From positions 930,001-994,000 of the forward strand of contig OY744461.1 in the NCBI GenBank assembly GCA_963556145.1: a stretch of DNA of 64,000 nt. The letters run 5' to 3'. The stretch is from Hygrocybe punicea. Lineage: Eukaryota > Basidiomycota > Agaricomycetes > Agaricales > Hygrophoraceae. Position numbers and translations under genes: made by a program. How positions within the stretch are numbered: the first letter of the stretch is position 1; each line of letters begins with the position of its first letter. Shown here piece after piece: positions 44,003 to 56,280 of this stretch. The notes below the pieces were generated by a model. It ran no database searches, was not told the DNA's origin, and saw only the letters and a program-made list of their open reading frames with translations.

Positions 44003-45822
44003 GCCAAGACTCCAATCGGCTACAAGGACATGCTTAAGCTAGAGTGAGATGCTGCCCCTCATCTGGGGCAGTGAGCAATCTTCCAAGTCTTATCTTTCTT
44101 GCTTGACTCTCCAGACTTCAATTTCCAAATGTACACTCACAAGGATGATGAATGTCTCAAAGCCCCTGCTCCTTGTCATGCACTTCCCATTGGCCCTGAA
44201 CACACAACCACACAATACATGCTGCACATGGTTCACATTGAAGAGGCTTCTTATGAAGGTAATGATCAGGTCCTTGACGAATGGTGGTGGCAACTAGGCT
44301 TTACATCTGAAGACCAACTCAAGGATCTTGGAATGAAATGGGTTCTAGTCTGGATAGATGACCAGCTCACAGTTTCACAGATCCACGGTCTGCAGAAGTT
44401 CCGTTGCATGGATCTGAACTCTTTGGAATGACTGGGTTTCATCAAGGCTGTCTTTGGCTGGTTTCATGTGCTAGTTGCTCTCAAAGATTCATTGCACCAT
44501 CAATACTACAGCACACATGGCAGCTTTGGGCTCCAGCATGCTTTTGACCTTCTGAAATGGAAAGGACTCCACGCCCCAAGCATACAAGGCGATTTTCACT
44601 ATCATTTCCAGGATGGACTCTATCACATTGCCAAGGCACACTTCTGAGATCTCTGGTGTAAAATTGGTGAGGTAGACGATGTAAAAGACTTACAGCAGCT
44701 TAATCCACAGGAACTATACAGCATGGCCATCAGCATCATGAGCAACTATGCCTCCAAGAGCGCACTATGGAAGATAGCTGCCAAGAAGTCTCCAGACAAC
44801 CTCCTGCACCAAACCACACAGTTCCTGTGTGACATACTCAACTACATGGAACTTGATGATGCTATCAAGGTTGGTGATGTAGGTCGCATACAAGACATCT
44901 TTCCATGGCTGCTCTTTCATTTCGCTGGTGGAAAAAACAAGAACTGCACCATAAAAATACTTGATTTGATCCAGGGTTTGCAGCATAAGTGGCCAGATGA
45001 TTCCAAGTATGAGGCTTTCATGTATTCTTCCTCTGCTGACATATCTTTTTCAGGTCCTTCATCATTCAATATTGCTGGCTGGCTAACATGACAGGAAAAC
45101 AGGATGGCTTCCTTCCAATTGACCTGCTGCAAGAGCACAATGTCAGGCATATCAAGGTATGTTGTCTACTTGTCAGATTATGACTCACATCTTCTACATT
45201 ACAGTACACATTTGCTGTGACTGGTCCTTATGCTGCATGAGAGTACATCAGGAAGACCTCTGCTTCAACTCCATGTCAACAATGCAAAGTGAAGGATCAT
45301 GTCAAGGATGAAATCAATCACTTCCACCGTGGGAAATCACACACCTCACCTGAAAAAGAAATGGATGTACGACAACTACAAGAGTCATACAATGCCTCCA
45401 AGGTACACATTTATAAACCAGGACAGAAAAGAAAATCAACAGAAAAGAAAAGATTGTAGATGTAGAGGGAATGGGTTCAGATTCTTCAAGGTTGTGCAGG
45501 GCAATTGACAACTGGCATGCAAATAGAGCATCAGAGTGGTCACTCAAGGAAGATTGGACAACATATTGATTGTATTGCATGTACTACATATGGAACAGGG
45601 ATATTTTACACTGGATAAAGTTCTAGAACATGCTGAGGAGATCGATAATATGGACAGTATGAATGTTCTGGAACCTGCTAGGGAAATGGGTAATACAGAA
45701 AGTTGTATGGAGCTGGTAACAGAAGAGTGGGCACATTTGGGAATGGCAGTGTGGGCTGCAATGCCAGACGAGTGGGTGCTCTTGTGATGGTGTGCAGCGC
45801 TGTGGCCACCCAAGATCATGCA

Positions 45823-48063
45823 AGTCATTCCTCATACCATGTTTGCTGATTTTCTTTGGTGACCCTCACATTCTGAGTCTTTGCCTTCCTCTCTGCCTTC
45901 TCCCTCTTGTTTTCTTCATTCCATGCAATGTCAATGGGGGCCAATACTTGAAGGACTTTTTCACCATATTCATCCAACCAGATCCAGCTTCAAAGCTCCT
46001 CCTTGAGGTCGTCCAATGTTTTAATTTGGGCTCAGTTCACGATCTTGGTGAGGGTCGTGTCAGGCATAATACTTTCTGAATCAAACGTACAGTCAAGGAA
46101 GTCCCTGTTCCAGATTTCATCGTGCCACTTGATGAGACTATCATGACAGTTTTTGAGGTGTTCTTCATGGCAGGGACCTATGCAGTGGGGCTGCTTGGTG
46201 GCCATTTGAGTAGACTGAGATGCAGAGGGTAATTCTTTGTTGTCAGACATGTCTTGTACATCTTCATCTCAAGTAGAATCAGCTTGATCCATAGTTCTCG
46301 GGTGTAGGTGATGGATGAGCCTGAGGATCATCTGTTCCTGGGGAGATAGATCATCCGGGCATTCACGAGCACTCTTGAGAACACATAGATCGCAACAGGG
46401 CACAATGAGTGCCCACCCACCATTGGGATTGCCAAAATACTCCTTCTCAACAGCATGGTGACACTCCACAGCCAGGGCATCACCCCATTTCTGCATACTG
46501 CCCTCAACCTTCTTGGCATAGTGGGCATCAATGCTGTAGGTGTTGGTGTCTGCAGATCCATCGTCTGGGTCATCTGCATCATCATCTTGGCCAGGGCCGG
46601 TTTGCTTCCTATGTTCTTTGTGGAGCTGATAAACTGATGGTTCAACCAATAAAATGGCTTCTCCTGGTTTGCCGTTGGATTAGGGAGAAAGGGTGATCAC
46701 ATGACCTTCCCACGGTTGGACCTAGTAGATAGCCCTGTTTGGCAGTTAGAGAGTTTCCAGTTTTAGCCTCAGAGCCAAGCGACCAGCTCAAGGACTCCTT
46801 CCGTGTCCACCGTTGCATCAAACTTGTCCATAACGCTGCACCCATACTGAGAGCGAAGATGGCACCATGAATCCCATGACGCGAGCAATGTCTGGTATGT
46901 CCATACCCTACAAAGATGTTAGCGACATTGAGACATTCAATAGAGCACTCACAATGCCGGCAGCCTCAGTTGCACACAAGATAGATATCTGCCCCTCTCG
47001 AAAGTCATGCATGACCTTGCATTTTGCACAAGTAAAATGTCCAACATGCATGAAGTTGAGCTTTGATGTGAGATCAGGAGGTAAAAGGGTCTTCAGATGC
47101 CTTGAGGTCTTGTATGCAAGATCACAAGTATTGATGAAGATGATTGTGCAGATAAAAGGAGTGCCAGAAAGGGGTTTTTCAACTGTGAAGTTGAGAGCAC
47201 TGAGATCTGTTGCAGCGCCATGCATCTGACAGACAATTGGTGTGATGTTGGGCTGATTGTTGCCCAAGTTGACAAAGAATGTGCGTTTTATGTCGAAACC
47301 AAGTGTTTGCTGAATGTCAGAGAATGTGAGGCGGTAACGTTGCCAACACAGCCAAAAAAGGGACCGATGATGGGAAAAATGATCGTAGCTTCCCAAGCTT
47401 GGAGTATATCTTGTGGAACTTGTTGCCCCAGTGAGAGATGCAGTGAGCTTTGTCAAAGACAGCAGTGAGAAAGTTCTTTGTGAATTCAGGTGATTGAAAG
47501 AGGGAAGAGAGTTTCAGATGTTCGAGACACATCTCGGGGGAGGTTAATATGACTTGATACTTGTGGTTTTGAATGTCCTGAGTAGACCATAGGGATTACA
47601 TGAAACAAATGTCAGATCAGCATGTACCTTGTGGAGCTGTGGCATATAGTTGTTGGCATTGACAGCAGTCATGGTAAAGCCCATATCCTGGAATTTTTGT
47701 GCCTGGATATGATGGTTACATGCCAAGGCATCAAGGGGCACAAAAACTCACTTGTTCTGCCTCAAGCTCATTTACAGGTGAAATTACAAGTACCATTTTT
47801 GTCTTAGTCTCATCTGGACACAGAGACATGACAAACAGCATCATTTTGCCAGCACCGGTCCCTGCAATCACGATGGAGTCAAGGCCAAGTAAGAGGGCTT
47901 CAGTTATGTTGACCTGCCATTTGTGGGGAATTTTGCTGGGGCAGACCTGCCTAAATTTGTCATCAATCACCTTGTGCATCACTTCTGAGTTGTATTTTCA
48001 AGAAGTAAAGGCAGCCAAACATTCTGTCTCAAGCAGAGAGGGTGCTGTACCTTGGGAATCCAT
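45823..48063 (-). pseudogene. RecQ-like DEAD/H helicase, decayed
   Basis: The start ATG is at 48063 (MDSQGTAPSLLE). Motif I is IAGTGAGKMM (normally GKT/S), then VLVISPVNELEAEQ, a degenerate DEAH box (FDKAHC), FLAVLATLPP, VNLGNNQPNI, ILCATEAAG, and motif VI QRYGQ followed by TGA (46818-46820) where arginine belongs. The C-terminal zinc region has VEPSVYQ and PCCDLC, then a tail with WNEENKREKAE. More TGA codons occur (47998-48000 and in the tail). A solo LTR (46676-46809) splits motif VI from the next exon segment. RecQ-like helicases of this shape are highly multicopy in mushrooms. It cannot be active. Confidence 0.82.
46676..46809. mobile_element. short solo LTR, relative of LTR-1
   Basis: It begins TGGATTAGG and ends CCGTGTCCA, with GTGATCACATGACCTTCCCA inside, matching LTR-1 (CACGTG there). 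CCGT flanks both sides (46672-46675; 46810-46813). The 5' hairpin present in LTR-1 is missing, giving 134 instead of 152 bases. Confidence 0.85.
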
Positions 48064-48590
48064 GATTGGAGGGGTCAAAGGGGTCAAAAACACAACTGCA
48101 TTGTGGGGCAGTATAGCTCAGCTGGCAGGCTATCACATTACATAATTACTTATCTACACCCACTGTACCGAAGCTCACCAGCCTATTGAGGGAGGACCTT
48201 TGCAAGAAAATTTGACAGTCCGACATGGAAATCTCCGGAGTATATTGTGAGACTAAATGGCTGTAACAACAAGCAAGTGCCAACTACATCAACAGAAACC
48301 TTACTTGCCAAATACAAATCAAACATATATTCATATTTTCATCACATAGTACATACATAAATGTATATGATCCAGTACATAGGTGAATTGAAAGCAGTAT
48401 GGTGTTAGGTGGTCTAATGATTGACAATGGAAAGTTGAAGTTACAATTATGGGGTGCAAGAAACCTTCTTTGTGCAGACGTGAAATTGATCAATAATGAC
48501 ATAAGGTTCATGTAAAATGTCACTATGCCCCTCTGCACCCTCTGCTTTGGTAGGCCTAGGCCTAGGTGATAAGTTGCTGTGCCAGATGTT
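48064..48590. other. no gene recognised
   Basis: AT-rich region upstream of the helicase pseudogene. Only short ORFs are seen. Confidence 0.4.
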
Positions 48591-48592
48591 CA

Positions 48593-49897
48593 CTAATTGA
48601 AAATGGTTCGACCAGAACAACAACACACATTGCAGCTAACTTGCCACGCATGCCACTTGTCTTCCTCCTTCCATCTCTGTCTCACTGCAGCTATCACAGC
48701 AGGAGTAGTTCCTTTGAGCCACATTGAAAGCGCAAGAACATCATCCATTGCTTGTAACATTCCAGCTGACATGCCCATAGTGTGGTGTCTCCTCCTTGGC
48801 GGCATGCGGGGCTCAAAGTCGCCATCATGGGAATCGTCAGATTTACCACTGAGGTTGCTACCAGCAGAAGAGGTTGGGGTTAGTGGTGGTCTTGGAATAG
48901 CTTCATAATGCTCCAAGAAACAATGCTCCATCACTTCTTTGATATCCTCTCCTGCACACCAGCATTGATAAGCAGCAACACCATACATGTAGTCAAGGAA
49001 GATGGCTGGTGGTGGCAAAATCACTGTACTGGTGGAGTGAGCATCACAGGCTCATATTGGGTCCAATCCAACAGGTGGCACCAAGTGCTGTAGCGTGATG
49101 CGACTCTGTGGATTGGGACCTGCCTTGACCCATGGGATGTCAACAGTATCCAAAGCAAAGTTAGGAGTCTGGAAGTCCCTGACTTTCAACAATATCTAAG
49201 CTTTGTTTGACCACTCCACGTACCTTCAGGAAGGTGACATGCCCATTGCCAAACTTGGAGTGCAGTTTTCTGTCCAACAATAAGCTGTTCTCAACAGAGT
49301 TGATGCCCTTGAGAAGTGGATTAGGGCCATACAAGTTGAAGCAATCTTCAATAACTCGGGAAATGTACTGGAGAAGGAATTAGTCAATGGTTTAAATGAG
49401 AGCAGTAGAAGTGTACCTCGTCACCTTTGGATCTGGGGATGATGTGTGCCGCTTCACAAGCATCTGCAGACTCCCCAGTGAAGATGCAGAATGAACTGTT
49501 GTGCACCATGACGTCCTCATGGAAACGACTTCTGCGTGGGGTTCACTCCAATGATGTGATTTGCTCGTTTAATGCCGAGTAATCGATGAGATGATAATCT
49601 CCTAGACAACACCCTAGTTACTGGCCGCAAGCGAAAGGCTTGAAAACTAAGTCATCTCACCCTGAGGAGTATAGTAATAGTCACCAACAAGGTCAGCATG
49701 TGTGACATTGTCATAGTCGACAGTGGGGCCATCTTGTGCCTCAGAAAGTTCCCCAACAGCTCCGCAAACAGTAAACATAACAAACCTAAGCCATTTAAGA
49801 GGACAAATTGAGAGCCTCCGAATGTCACTAGATATTCACCATTGTCACAGTAGGTTGCACCAGTGTGAGCTTTCCTGCGCCACCCCAAACTGCGCAC
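48593..49897 (-). pseudogene. fragmentary multicopy protein, family not recognised
   Basis: Two reverse ORFs carry protein-like sequence. 49897-49652 has GWRRKAHTGATYCDNGEYLV and FGGSQFVLLN. 49024-48593 has ILPPPAIFLDYMYGVAAYQC, a Ser/Asp-rich stretch, PPRRRHHTMG and a helical end. Between them (49030-49650) the minus strand shows short coding-like segments with GT-AG signals. They probably belong to one decayed gene resembling hypothetical Agaricomycete repeat proteins. The function is unknown. Confidence 0.4.
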
Positions 49898-49899
49898 AT

Positions 49900-50800
49900 G
49901 TGTCCCAGGCCAATTATTGAGCTTTTGTGTCTCCGCTCCCCTGAATTGTTAATCCTGCACTGTATGCCTGCCTTGGTGCCCATTGATCTATGCTGAAGAT
50001 ATTTATACAGTCACTGCCGCTTCAATTTGGTTATTGTCGTGGCACCTCTTGTTCAACTTCCTTTCATCCACAAGACTTCAGCATCCAGGACCACAACCAC
50101 GTCCCATATCATATTGTTGGATAATCAACATGCAATATTCATTGCAGGGTGTCTCTTCAGGTTTGGCTCAGTGTGCATCAGTGTGCATCAGTGCAAATCA
50201 GTGCACACTAGTGCAGATCAATGCTGATTTGCACACTTTGGCTAATCACGCGGTCACATACTCGCTGTCTCCTCGACACCCAGCCTGTCCTCTGTCACTA
50301 CCGTTCATCATTGTCACCAGCTGACATACCCACTGGAGCCGTCACCTGCTGATGCCCCGCTATTTGGCGTCCCCGCTTGTTGTCAATTCTTACACCCCCC
50401 TGCTGCACATCTTTCTGCCCATGGGTCATATACCTCGGAAACGCCCCAAGGGCATCTTAAGCCCCCTTGTCTCGTCTCCGAGGTATGTCCCGCCATTCTT
50501 TCTTATCACTTATTTACCTTGTCTCATCTTTTAATTAGCCATGCGTAGTTTTCCATGACCCACCTCTCCCGGCCCTTTCTGCTTTCCTTTCCTTTTCCAT
50601 TTGTAAAACGGTTCTTTATTGTAAAACAAAAACCAAAAAAAATCATTATCTTTCGCAACCATGCACATTCTCTTTTTGTACATCTCAAAAAGTGACCTGT
50701 GTGATTAGCTTTAATTTGAGTTCTTATCTTATCTTATCTTATCAATCAGTGACGATATCTAACAACTTGCCTGACCGACTCCCGCATTTATCCAGATGTA
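49900..50800. other. intergenic, short CAGTGTGCAT repeats
   Basis: No gene is recognised. At 50168-50235 the motif CAGTG(C/T)GCATCAGTG is repeated four to five times. The rest is pyrimidine-rich DNA downstream of the HNH gene. Confidence 0.4.
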
Positions 50801-50806
50801 TGCCTT

Positions 50807-52059
50807 TCACCCCATCACTCCGATAGAATGGGTCACCTTATTCAAAAGGGCATGATTTAGGACAGCAGATGAACTTCCATCGAATGCTAATACGCCTAAA
50901 CCATCCATATCACGATCAAGCAAGTCAATATGTTGGCCTGCACCTGAGAGGTGTGCGACCTTGGCACAAGCCGCATGCAAGGCTAGAAGCTTCGGAGAGG
51001 GGAGGTCGGGATATTTCGTAGGATCTGACGAGGTGAATGTGACCTGGCTAGGTGCTTGCAACCTATTGGTAGTTGTCTTTACGTTGTAACAATTTTCGAC
51101 TTTCTACGTTTCGGAGCAGTCCATTAGGACATACACGAGTTACAAGCACAACACTCACCGTCCCCTCAAACCACATATCTAGCCGATCAAACCAGTCATG
51201 GACATCATGGGACATTGTCATGACATTAAGGAGGGAATGCACTTTGGGACCATTCAGGCTTTCGACATCATAACCGAAGCGCTTCAAAACCGCCAACACG
51301 GAGGCTGAATACTCTTTCTGGGTAAGGATTAGATCCGGTAGAACTGAAAGCACATATAACAATTTACCTTCACGGACGAGCTCGTGAATGTATTAGATAC
51401 GTCGAAATATGTAGAGTCCGGTACAATGTGAGCACACTCCGTGTTCACGGCACCACCCGCAGCAATAACCTGCTGTTCACTGATACTTATGGACGCTGCA
51501 AGGTCATACTTTCCAGTAACTACGCATCGAAACCCATCTCTTTCCAGAGCCTGCATTCGAACATGGAATCCAATAAATTCGCGCCAATGCAAATGAAACA
51601 CGATCTACTTACCTGGTCCTTCGCTTCTACGTGACTCCTAGGAGCCTCTCGAATCGTTTCCTGAAGATACTTCTTGTCTTTGTCGAACGAGGGACGACTC
51701 GGATGGTCTGAGGGGGCTGGCGTCCGCCCTTTAAACTTCTTGACTGAGTCCGAGTTATCTCCAAGATCTTTCGCAACACCGAAGGAGAACGTACATGGGC
51801 GAATGTAGTAATCAATAAAAGACTGGCCAAGTTTAGACAAGAGGAAAAAGTCGTTATTGCAGGAATGGATAGTCTTGACGACCTCATGACGCGCATTCTC
51901 AGTGGGAGCATGGAGAATCAAGTAGCCGAGAATTCGTGCGTGAATGAGAGCTTTTGCAGTGGCTTGCTGTTGGAAGGTGAGGCAAACTCTGTATGCACTG
52001 AGTTCGTTGGGCCCCAACTGAGCAGCTTCAGGGCTATTGGCGGGAGGCAGATTGGACAT
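50807..52059 (-). CDS. HNH endonuclease domain protein, intact, 361 aa
   Basis: Exons 52059-51613, 51550-51368, 51317-51159 and 51103-50807 join in phase 0 with introns of 50-62 bases and clear GT-AG ends. The start is the first ATG of the frame (MSNLPPANSPEAAQLG). Residues 1-149 are a variable helical part. The nuclease core has DGFRCVVTGKYD, CAHIVPDST (His190), LNVMTMSHDVHDWFD (Asn241, His250) and MWFEGT, the HNH_2-type arrangement common in Agaricomycetes. The conserved tail contains LPSPKLLALHAACAKVAHLSG. All key residues are present, so it could be active. Substrate and role are unknown; DNA cleavage is inferred from the fold. Confidence 0.88.
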
Positions 52060-52720
52060 GATGGTAAGGTTGTCGAAGCTCTGTCCGGCCTTGGTTTTTG
52101 CCTTTGCCAATTATGTAACTTCAAGACACGCCCGTGACAATTTTGTGACGGTGCTGGACCGCTGGTTGCAAACATCACAATGTACTGATCAGCATCACCA
52201 CAAGCGACCACGACCACGACGATGACCAGCGCGGCCCGACGATGGAAATGGCGGAGACGATGGGAATGGCAACGACAGATCAGGACGACGGGAACGACGA
52301 AGACGACAGAGTGCGTATGGGACCAAGTTGAGACAATTGAGCTCTCTCGAATTCTCTCTCGCTCCACGATCGTGTCCGGTTTGTCTCAGATAGACAACTG
52401 ACACACTGAGCATTCCGCCTCGAACTTCTTATCCACCCCTACTCTCTTTTACTTATGATGGTGATCCCCTCACTCTTTACTTCTCTCCTTCTTCCCCGTC
52501 AGTGCTGTCTCCTCTTCTTTAATCCCTTTTCACCCCCCTCCATCCTAGGCTACGCGAGCACACCCCCGACATATCGACACTCACCGACGTGCTAGAAACC
52601 ACTGAATTCGTAAAGAGAGCCCCCGGCACAGACGTGTGTTTCTCTCATTATTTCTCCCATTCTTTTAATTTAATTTCACCTTTGTTTCCCAGTTTTTTGT
52701 TCCGTTAACCTTCTCTCCAC
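52060..52720. other. upstream region of HNH gene, no other gene
   Basis: It contains CACGACGAC-type low complexity (52200-52320) and pyrimidine-rich stretches. It is presumably the promoter of the HNH gene. Confidence 0.4.
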
Positions 52721-52723
52721 TGT

Positions 52724-53160
52724 GGCGATAGGCAACAAGCTTTCCTTCATGGACAAAAATACGACCCTAGCAACACCGCAGGTGCTTACGAGCTGTACCC
52801 CAGCCTAGTCGGCGCAGGCCCATGGCAAAATGTTTGGAGGGGTGGGCACAATCTCCCCTTCAGCGGTGCTGATCACTTGCTTTATTATTAGCCATGAATG
52901 TGTAGGACGAATTTTCTGTTCCGCGAGATTCGTTCTCCCCGACAAAGCCGGTCGTATCATTAACATTGGCGGATGGTCCGACTCCGCCTTGTACGGCCTT
53001 CAGGGACAAGAAGACTTGAACAACGTGCAGCTTCAAGTATGTTTTCCAATGTGGCTAACCATTCTCAACTGATAACCTGTTGTTCCGCTCTTATGATGTC
53101 CAACGGCAGTATTCTGATCGTAGGCAGCGGCAGACGAGACGGCAGGAGGATTACATGATC
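52724..53160 (+). pseudogene. glyoxal/galactose-oxidase-like fragment
   Basis: [16 protein letters not shown] (about 52940-52988), followed by DLNNVQLQ, a GTATGT donor and then SALMMSNGSILIVG, matches the beta-propeller part of copper-radical oxidases (glyoxal oxidase/galactose oxidase group), which oxidise small aldehydes or sugars outside the cell. The upstream piece [18 protein letters not shown] may belong to the same gene but is less certain. Only about 90 residues are recognisable; the catalytic copper ligands are not present. It is a dead fragment of a host gene. Confidence 0.55.
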
Positions 53161-54013
53161 AGCTGCAGTGTGGTCGGCGGAAAGGGGCAGGCATGACAAG
53201 AGGAAGTTGCGTAGCGTGGAGTGTTACTCCCACTGGATGAAGTGAGTTTTTTCTCTCGATCTACATGACCACCTTCTCCCTTCCTTAATTAATCCAACGA
53301 TACCCTCGCAGTTCTAAATGACGAACACCAATGGCGGCGATAACGACTGGGCAGTGGTAACGAGGGCGACGACTACAATAACGCCAACAGTGGGACATTG
53401 GCTGCAAGGAAGATAGCAACGATGTCGCTGCACGTAGTGTAAGTGGTCGATTTAACCTAACTAACTCCTCGAGCGGACAAGGAATGACGCATTAATGATG
53501 GGTACATTACGTTGTATGCCCACGAAGGTATGTCGAAGAAAGAACCCAAACGCTTTTGTACAAATCAGGGTTTTCCGACTCGGAGTGTTGACCCGTTTAC
53601 GCGTTTATGCGTCACTCGGCCCGCTAAGCGCCAAGTAGATGTTCAAGCTCCCAGTGAAAACCCTGTCTGCAAGATCCAGTTAGATACTTTTAATTTCTAT
53701 TTACATATGGTAAAATATAAGTAGGGCTCAGTCATGTATGTACCTGACCATCCCACTATGTAAGCCTAACTATAGCTGTTGAGCATGTGCCTCAGCAGCT
53801 ATTGTTCAGCTGGAGAGTGCTCTTTTCCCAACCCTGGCAATAAATCCTGCCCCAATACTGCATGTACATAGTATAGAGTAGATAGTATTATATAAGCCTG
53901 GTAGCAATGCATTGGAAAATGTGCACCAAAATCTGACTTGGTGGGATGGTTTCGGTATGCAATCCTCTTAGTGAGTTCTTAGCCTGAGATCTATGCTAAC
54001 TCAACCACTCTAG
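53161..54013. other. no gene recognised
   Basis: Short ORFs only, without motifs. Confidence 0.4.
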
Positions 54014-54014
54014 G

Positions 54015-54493
54015 TATTCTCTGCTGCCTGCGTTGTCACTTGACGGCATCCTCCATGCCAAGATTGTTGAGGGTTCGTTTACTACCAGACTCTTCAAGGA
54101 GTTTCTCGAAGGTCTACTAGACCAGATGCAGCCTTTCCTGGACCCCAATTCCATCATCATTTTGGAGAATGCGCAAATTCATAGGCACCCGGATATCAAG
54201 GAAATGATTGAGGCCCGGTATGTATCCTATTTGAACTATCATTGTATTCTAATGTTACACCAAGCAGGGGTATGCGCATCCTTTTTCTGCCACCCTATTC
54301 CCCCGACTACAATCCTATTGAATTGGCTTTTTCATGCATCAAGGCCTTCGTGCATCATGATGGGACTCTTGGTAGGACTGACTTGGATCAGGTTGAAGAT
54401 GATACATATGTTTACCTCCATTTATACAATGCCGCGTATCAGATTACACCTCAACATGCTCTATCTTACTTCCACCATTGCCGTTATGTGTAG
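54015..54493 (+). pseudogene. Tc1/mariner transposase, C-terminal half
   Basis: YSLLPALSLDGILHAKIVEG follows an AG acceptor at 54013. Then come IIILENAQIHRHPDI (second catalytic position reads Glu instead of the usual Asp), an intron (54219-54268) and ILFLPPYSPDYNPIELAFSC. The stop is at 54491-54493. The N-terminal half is absent here, but a matching N-terminal half lies at 61210-61856 on the other strand. Confidence 0.75.
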
Positions 54494-54598
54494 TACTGTA
54501 AAATGATTGAGTCCATTTTCTTCACAGTAACAAGAGAGCCATCAACATTACTATATTACTAGCCAAAAAGATAGATTTATGAATGAATGAATCACTGA

Positions 54599-56203
54599 TT
54601 AGTATATACGAGGCCTCTTCCCGCCTTGCAACCTCTCATAGTCCTCCTTCACAAACCTCTTCAGCCATTTGGCCATCCCAATGTTCATCCCAAATATCTG
54701 TGTGAGCGCCCCCTCCTCGAAGTCATGTAGATCACTCAGCTCTACTACCCCCTTCTCCACAAAAATAGTTGTGAACTGCTTGTAGTCCAGTTGCTTGCGC
54801 CCACGGATGGGATCAGAATTGAGGCCTGCGAGCCATACGCCAATGTCAGGGTCCTCGAGGGGAGCCAAAGAAATGGCAGGTCATTTTTTATGAGGTGTTG
54901 AGGGAGAGCTTGAAACCTGGCGATCGTACTCCCAATCCCCTTTTTTGCGAGGGCTGCAGCTATTTGCCATGCCAACAAGGGCCATCATGGGCAATGCCCA
55001 CAGAGGGATTGTATCAGTGCCCAAGGTGTTTTGTGGGGCGAGTTTAGCAGTCTTATGATGGCGGGGGGCAGCATCAGTGAGTTTTAGTTCTTGAGGAGGT
55101 GTGTCAAGAGTGGCCTGGTGGCGAGCCTGTTTATTGAACCATCAGTGCGTGAGATGTGCGATGAGATAAAGGGCCTTACCAAGAGTAGCGACCAAGTGAT
55201 AAGGTCGTGGTGTGTCAAGTGATAATGCTCGCCTCCGGACATCACATAACAGGGCCGACTACACTTCTCGCAGTACCATTTATCCTCGAGCTTCTTCAGC
55301 AATTGGTGCTCTTGTTGTTCCGTGCTGGTGAGTGGAAGTGCTGCCTCAGGCTCCCCCTTTTTACCCTAATTTGTCTTAGCAGTTAAACCAATGAGATATC
55401 GCAAAAACTCACCTTCTTTGAGACAGTATCCTTAGTATCCTCCACAGATGTATCGATGATGGTGATGGAGAATGATTTGACGAGACCCAGACCTTTGTTC
55501 TTGGCCTTGCAGGTGCAAATGTAATCGCTGACATCGGCTACAAGCCTTGCCCAATCATCTTCATCCTCAAGCAGCTTTGGGACAGGTTTTGGATTCTTAG
55601 GGCGATATGAGGCGATGTAGGCAATCTTTGACATCAAAGTCACACGCGTTGACATTTTGACAGCTGCCAACTCGAGGAATGAATCAAAAGACGTGTTCGA
55701 CCGGATCCCAGAGAGGTCACGACTTGCAGATTTGTAGGGAACAGTGAAAGGTATGTCGAAAATCTCAGTATTTTGGGTGATAGTATCAGCAGCTAAGGAA
55801 ACTACACATCAAGTTTCAGATAAGATACGTCTGAGAACTGGATGAGCTTACTGTTGGGTGAGCATTCCCTTGAACTGGGAGACTCATCAATCTCTGGCTG
55901 TCCCCCATCGCTGTCTTCATAGTCTAGGTCTTCTTCGTCTGACGGGCTCTGAAGGGTCACATTCTTACTTACCCCTTCATGGGAACGATTGGCCAAGGAG
56001 TTTCCTATCAGAATAAGAGCCTCAGCACCTGCCATATCCTTGTCAGCTGGGGATTCGGCCTGCATAGCTTTTACATGAGGGTGTGGTTTGGGTCAGGGTT
56101 TAGGGACGTTTGAGGGAGGGACATTCTCAGCGTTTTTCTTGGATTTCCTAGTGCCGGTGGTGCCAGACTTTTTGCGAGCTGAGGACCATTGCTTGTTGGC
56201 CAT
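54599..56203 (-). pseudogene. multicopy SAM-like-tail protein, one TGA
   Basis: The start ATG at 56203 gives MANKQWSSARKKSGTTGTRK. A TGA (56095-56093) interrupts after 36 codons. Later exons read EDDWARLVADVSDYICTCKA, a cysteine-containing segment (WYCEKCSRPCYVMSGGEHYH, possible zinc binding) and the C-terminal helical domain DPDIGVWLAGLNSD to KRPRIY (stop 54599), similar in layout to SAM-like ends. Short introns separate them. It resembles hypothetical multicopy mushroom proteins often lying in transposon-rich DNA. The function is unknown. Confidence 0.6.
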
Positions 56204-56280
56204 GTAAACCCTAGTCACGTTGTGGAGCTAGGAGATGGGGGTAGAAGAGGAGAAAAGTGGTGTGTTGATCACATAAATAT

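Larger units (their letters stand above)
41168..45458 (+). pseudogene. DUF6589-type protein, decayed and split by nested elements
   Basis: Clear blocks are AWTALMISNELLVILKNWH, then after an intron (41768-41816) SSFSRSHHHNKVEKLLTIYF, QSHFDSGTAPTI, then right of the insertion PIGYKDMLKLE, HIEEASYEGNDQVLDEWW, LQKFRCMDLNSLE, LFHFAGGKNKNC and, after an intron (45005-45056), QYCWLANMTGKQDGFLP and RGKSHTSPEKE. These match the Agaricomycete DUF6589 family as I know it. In-frame stops are all TGA: 42178, 42208, 44045, 44072, 44429, 44645 and 45238. The start was not found (the frame changes near 41330). The function of the family is unknown; it is often transposon-associated. A hAT element interrupts the frame at 42228-44002. 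Confidence 0.75.

Noticed and set aside
49545..49645. snoRNA-like box motifs (GATGATA ... CTGA)
   Set aside because: No terminal stem and no guide context; better explained as an intron of the decayed minus-strand gene.
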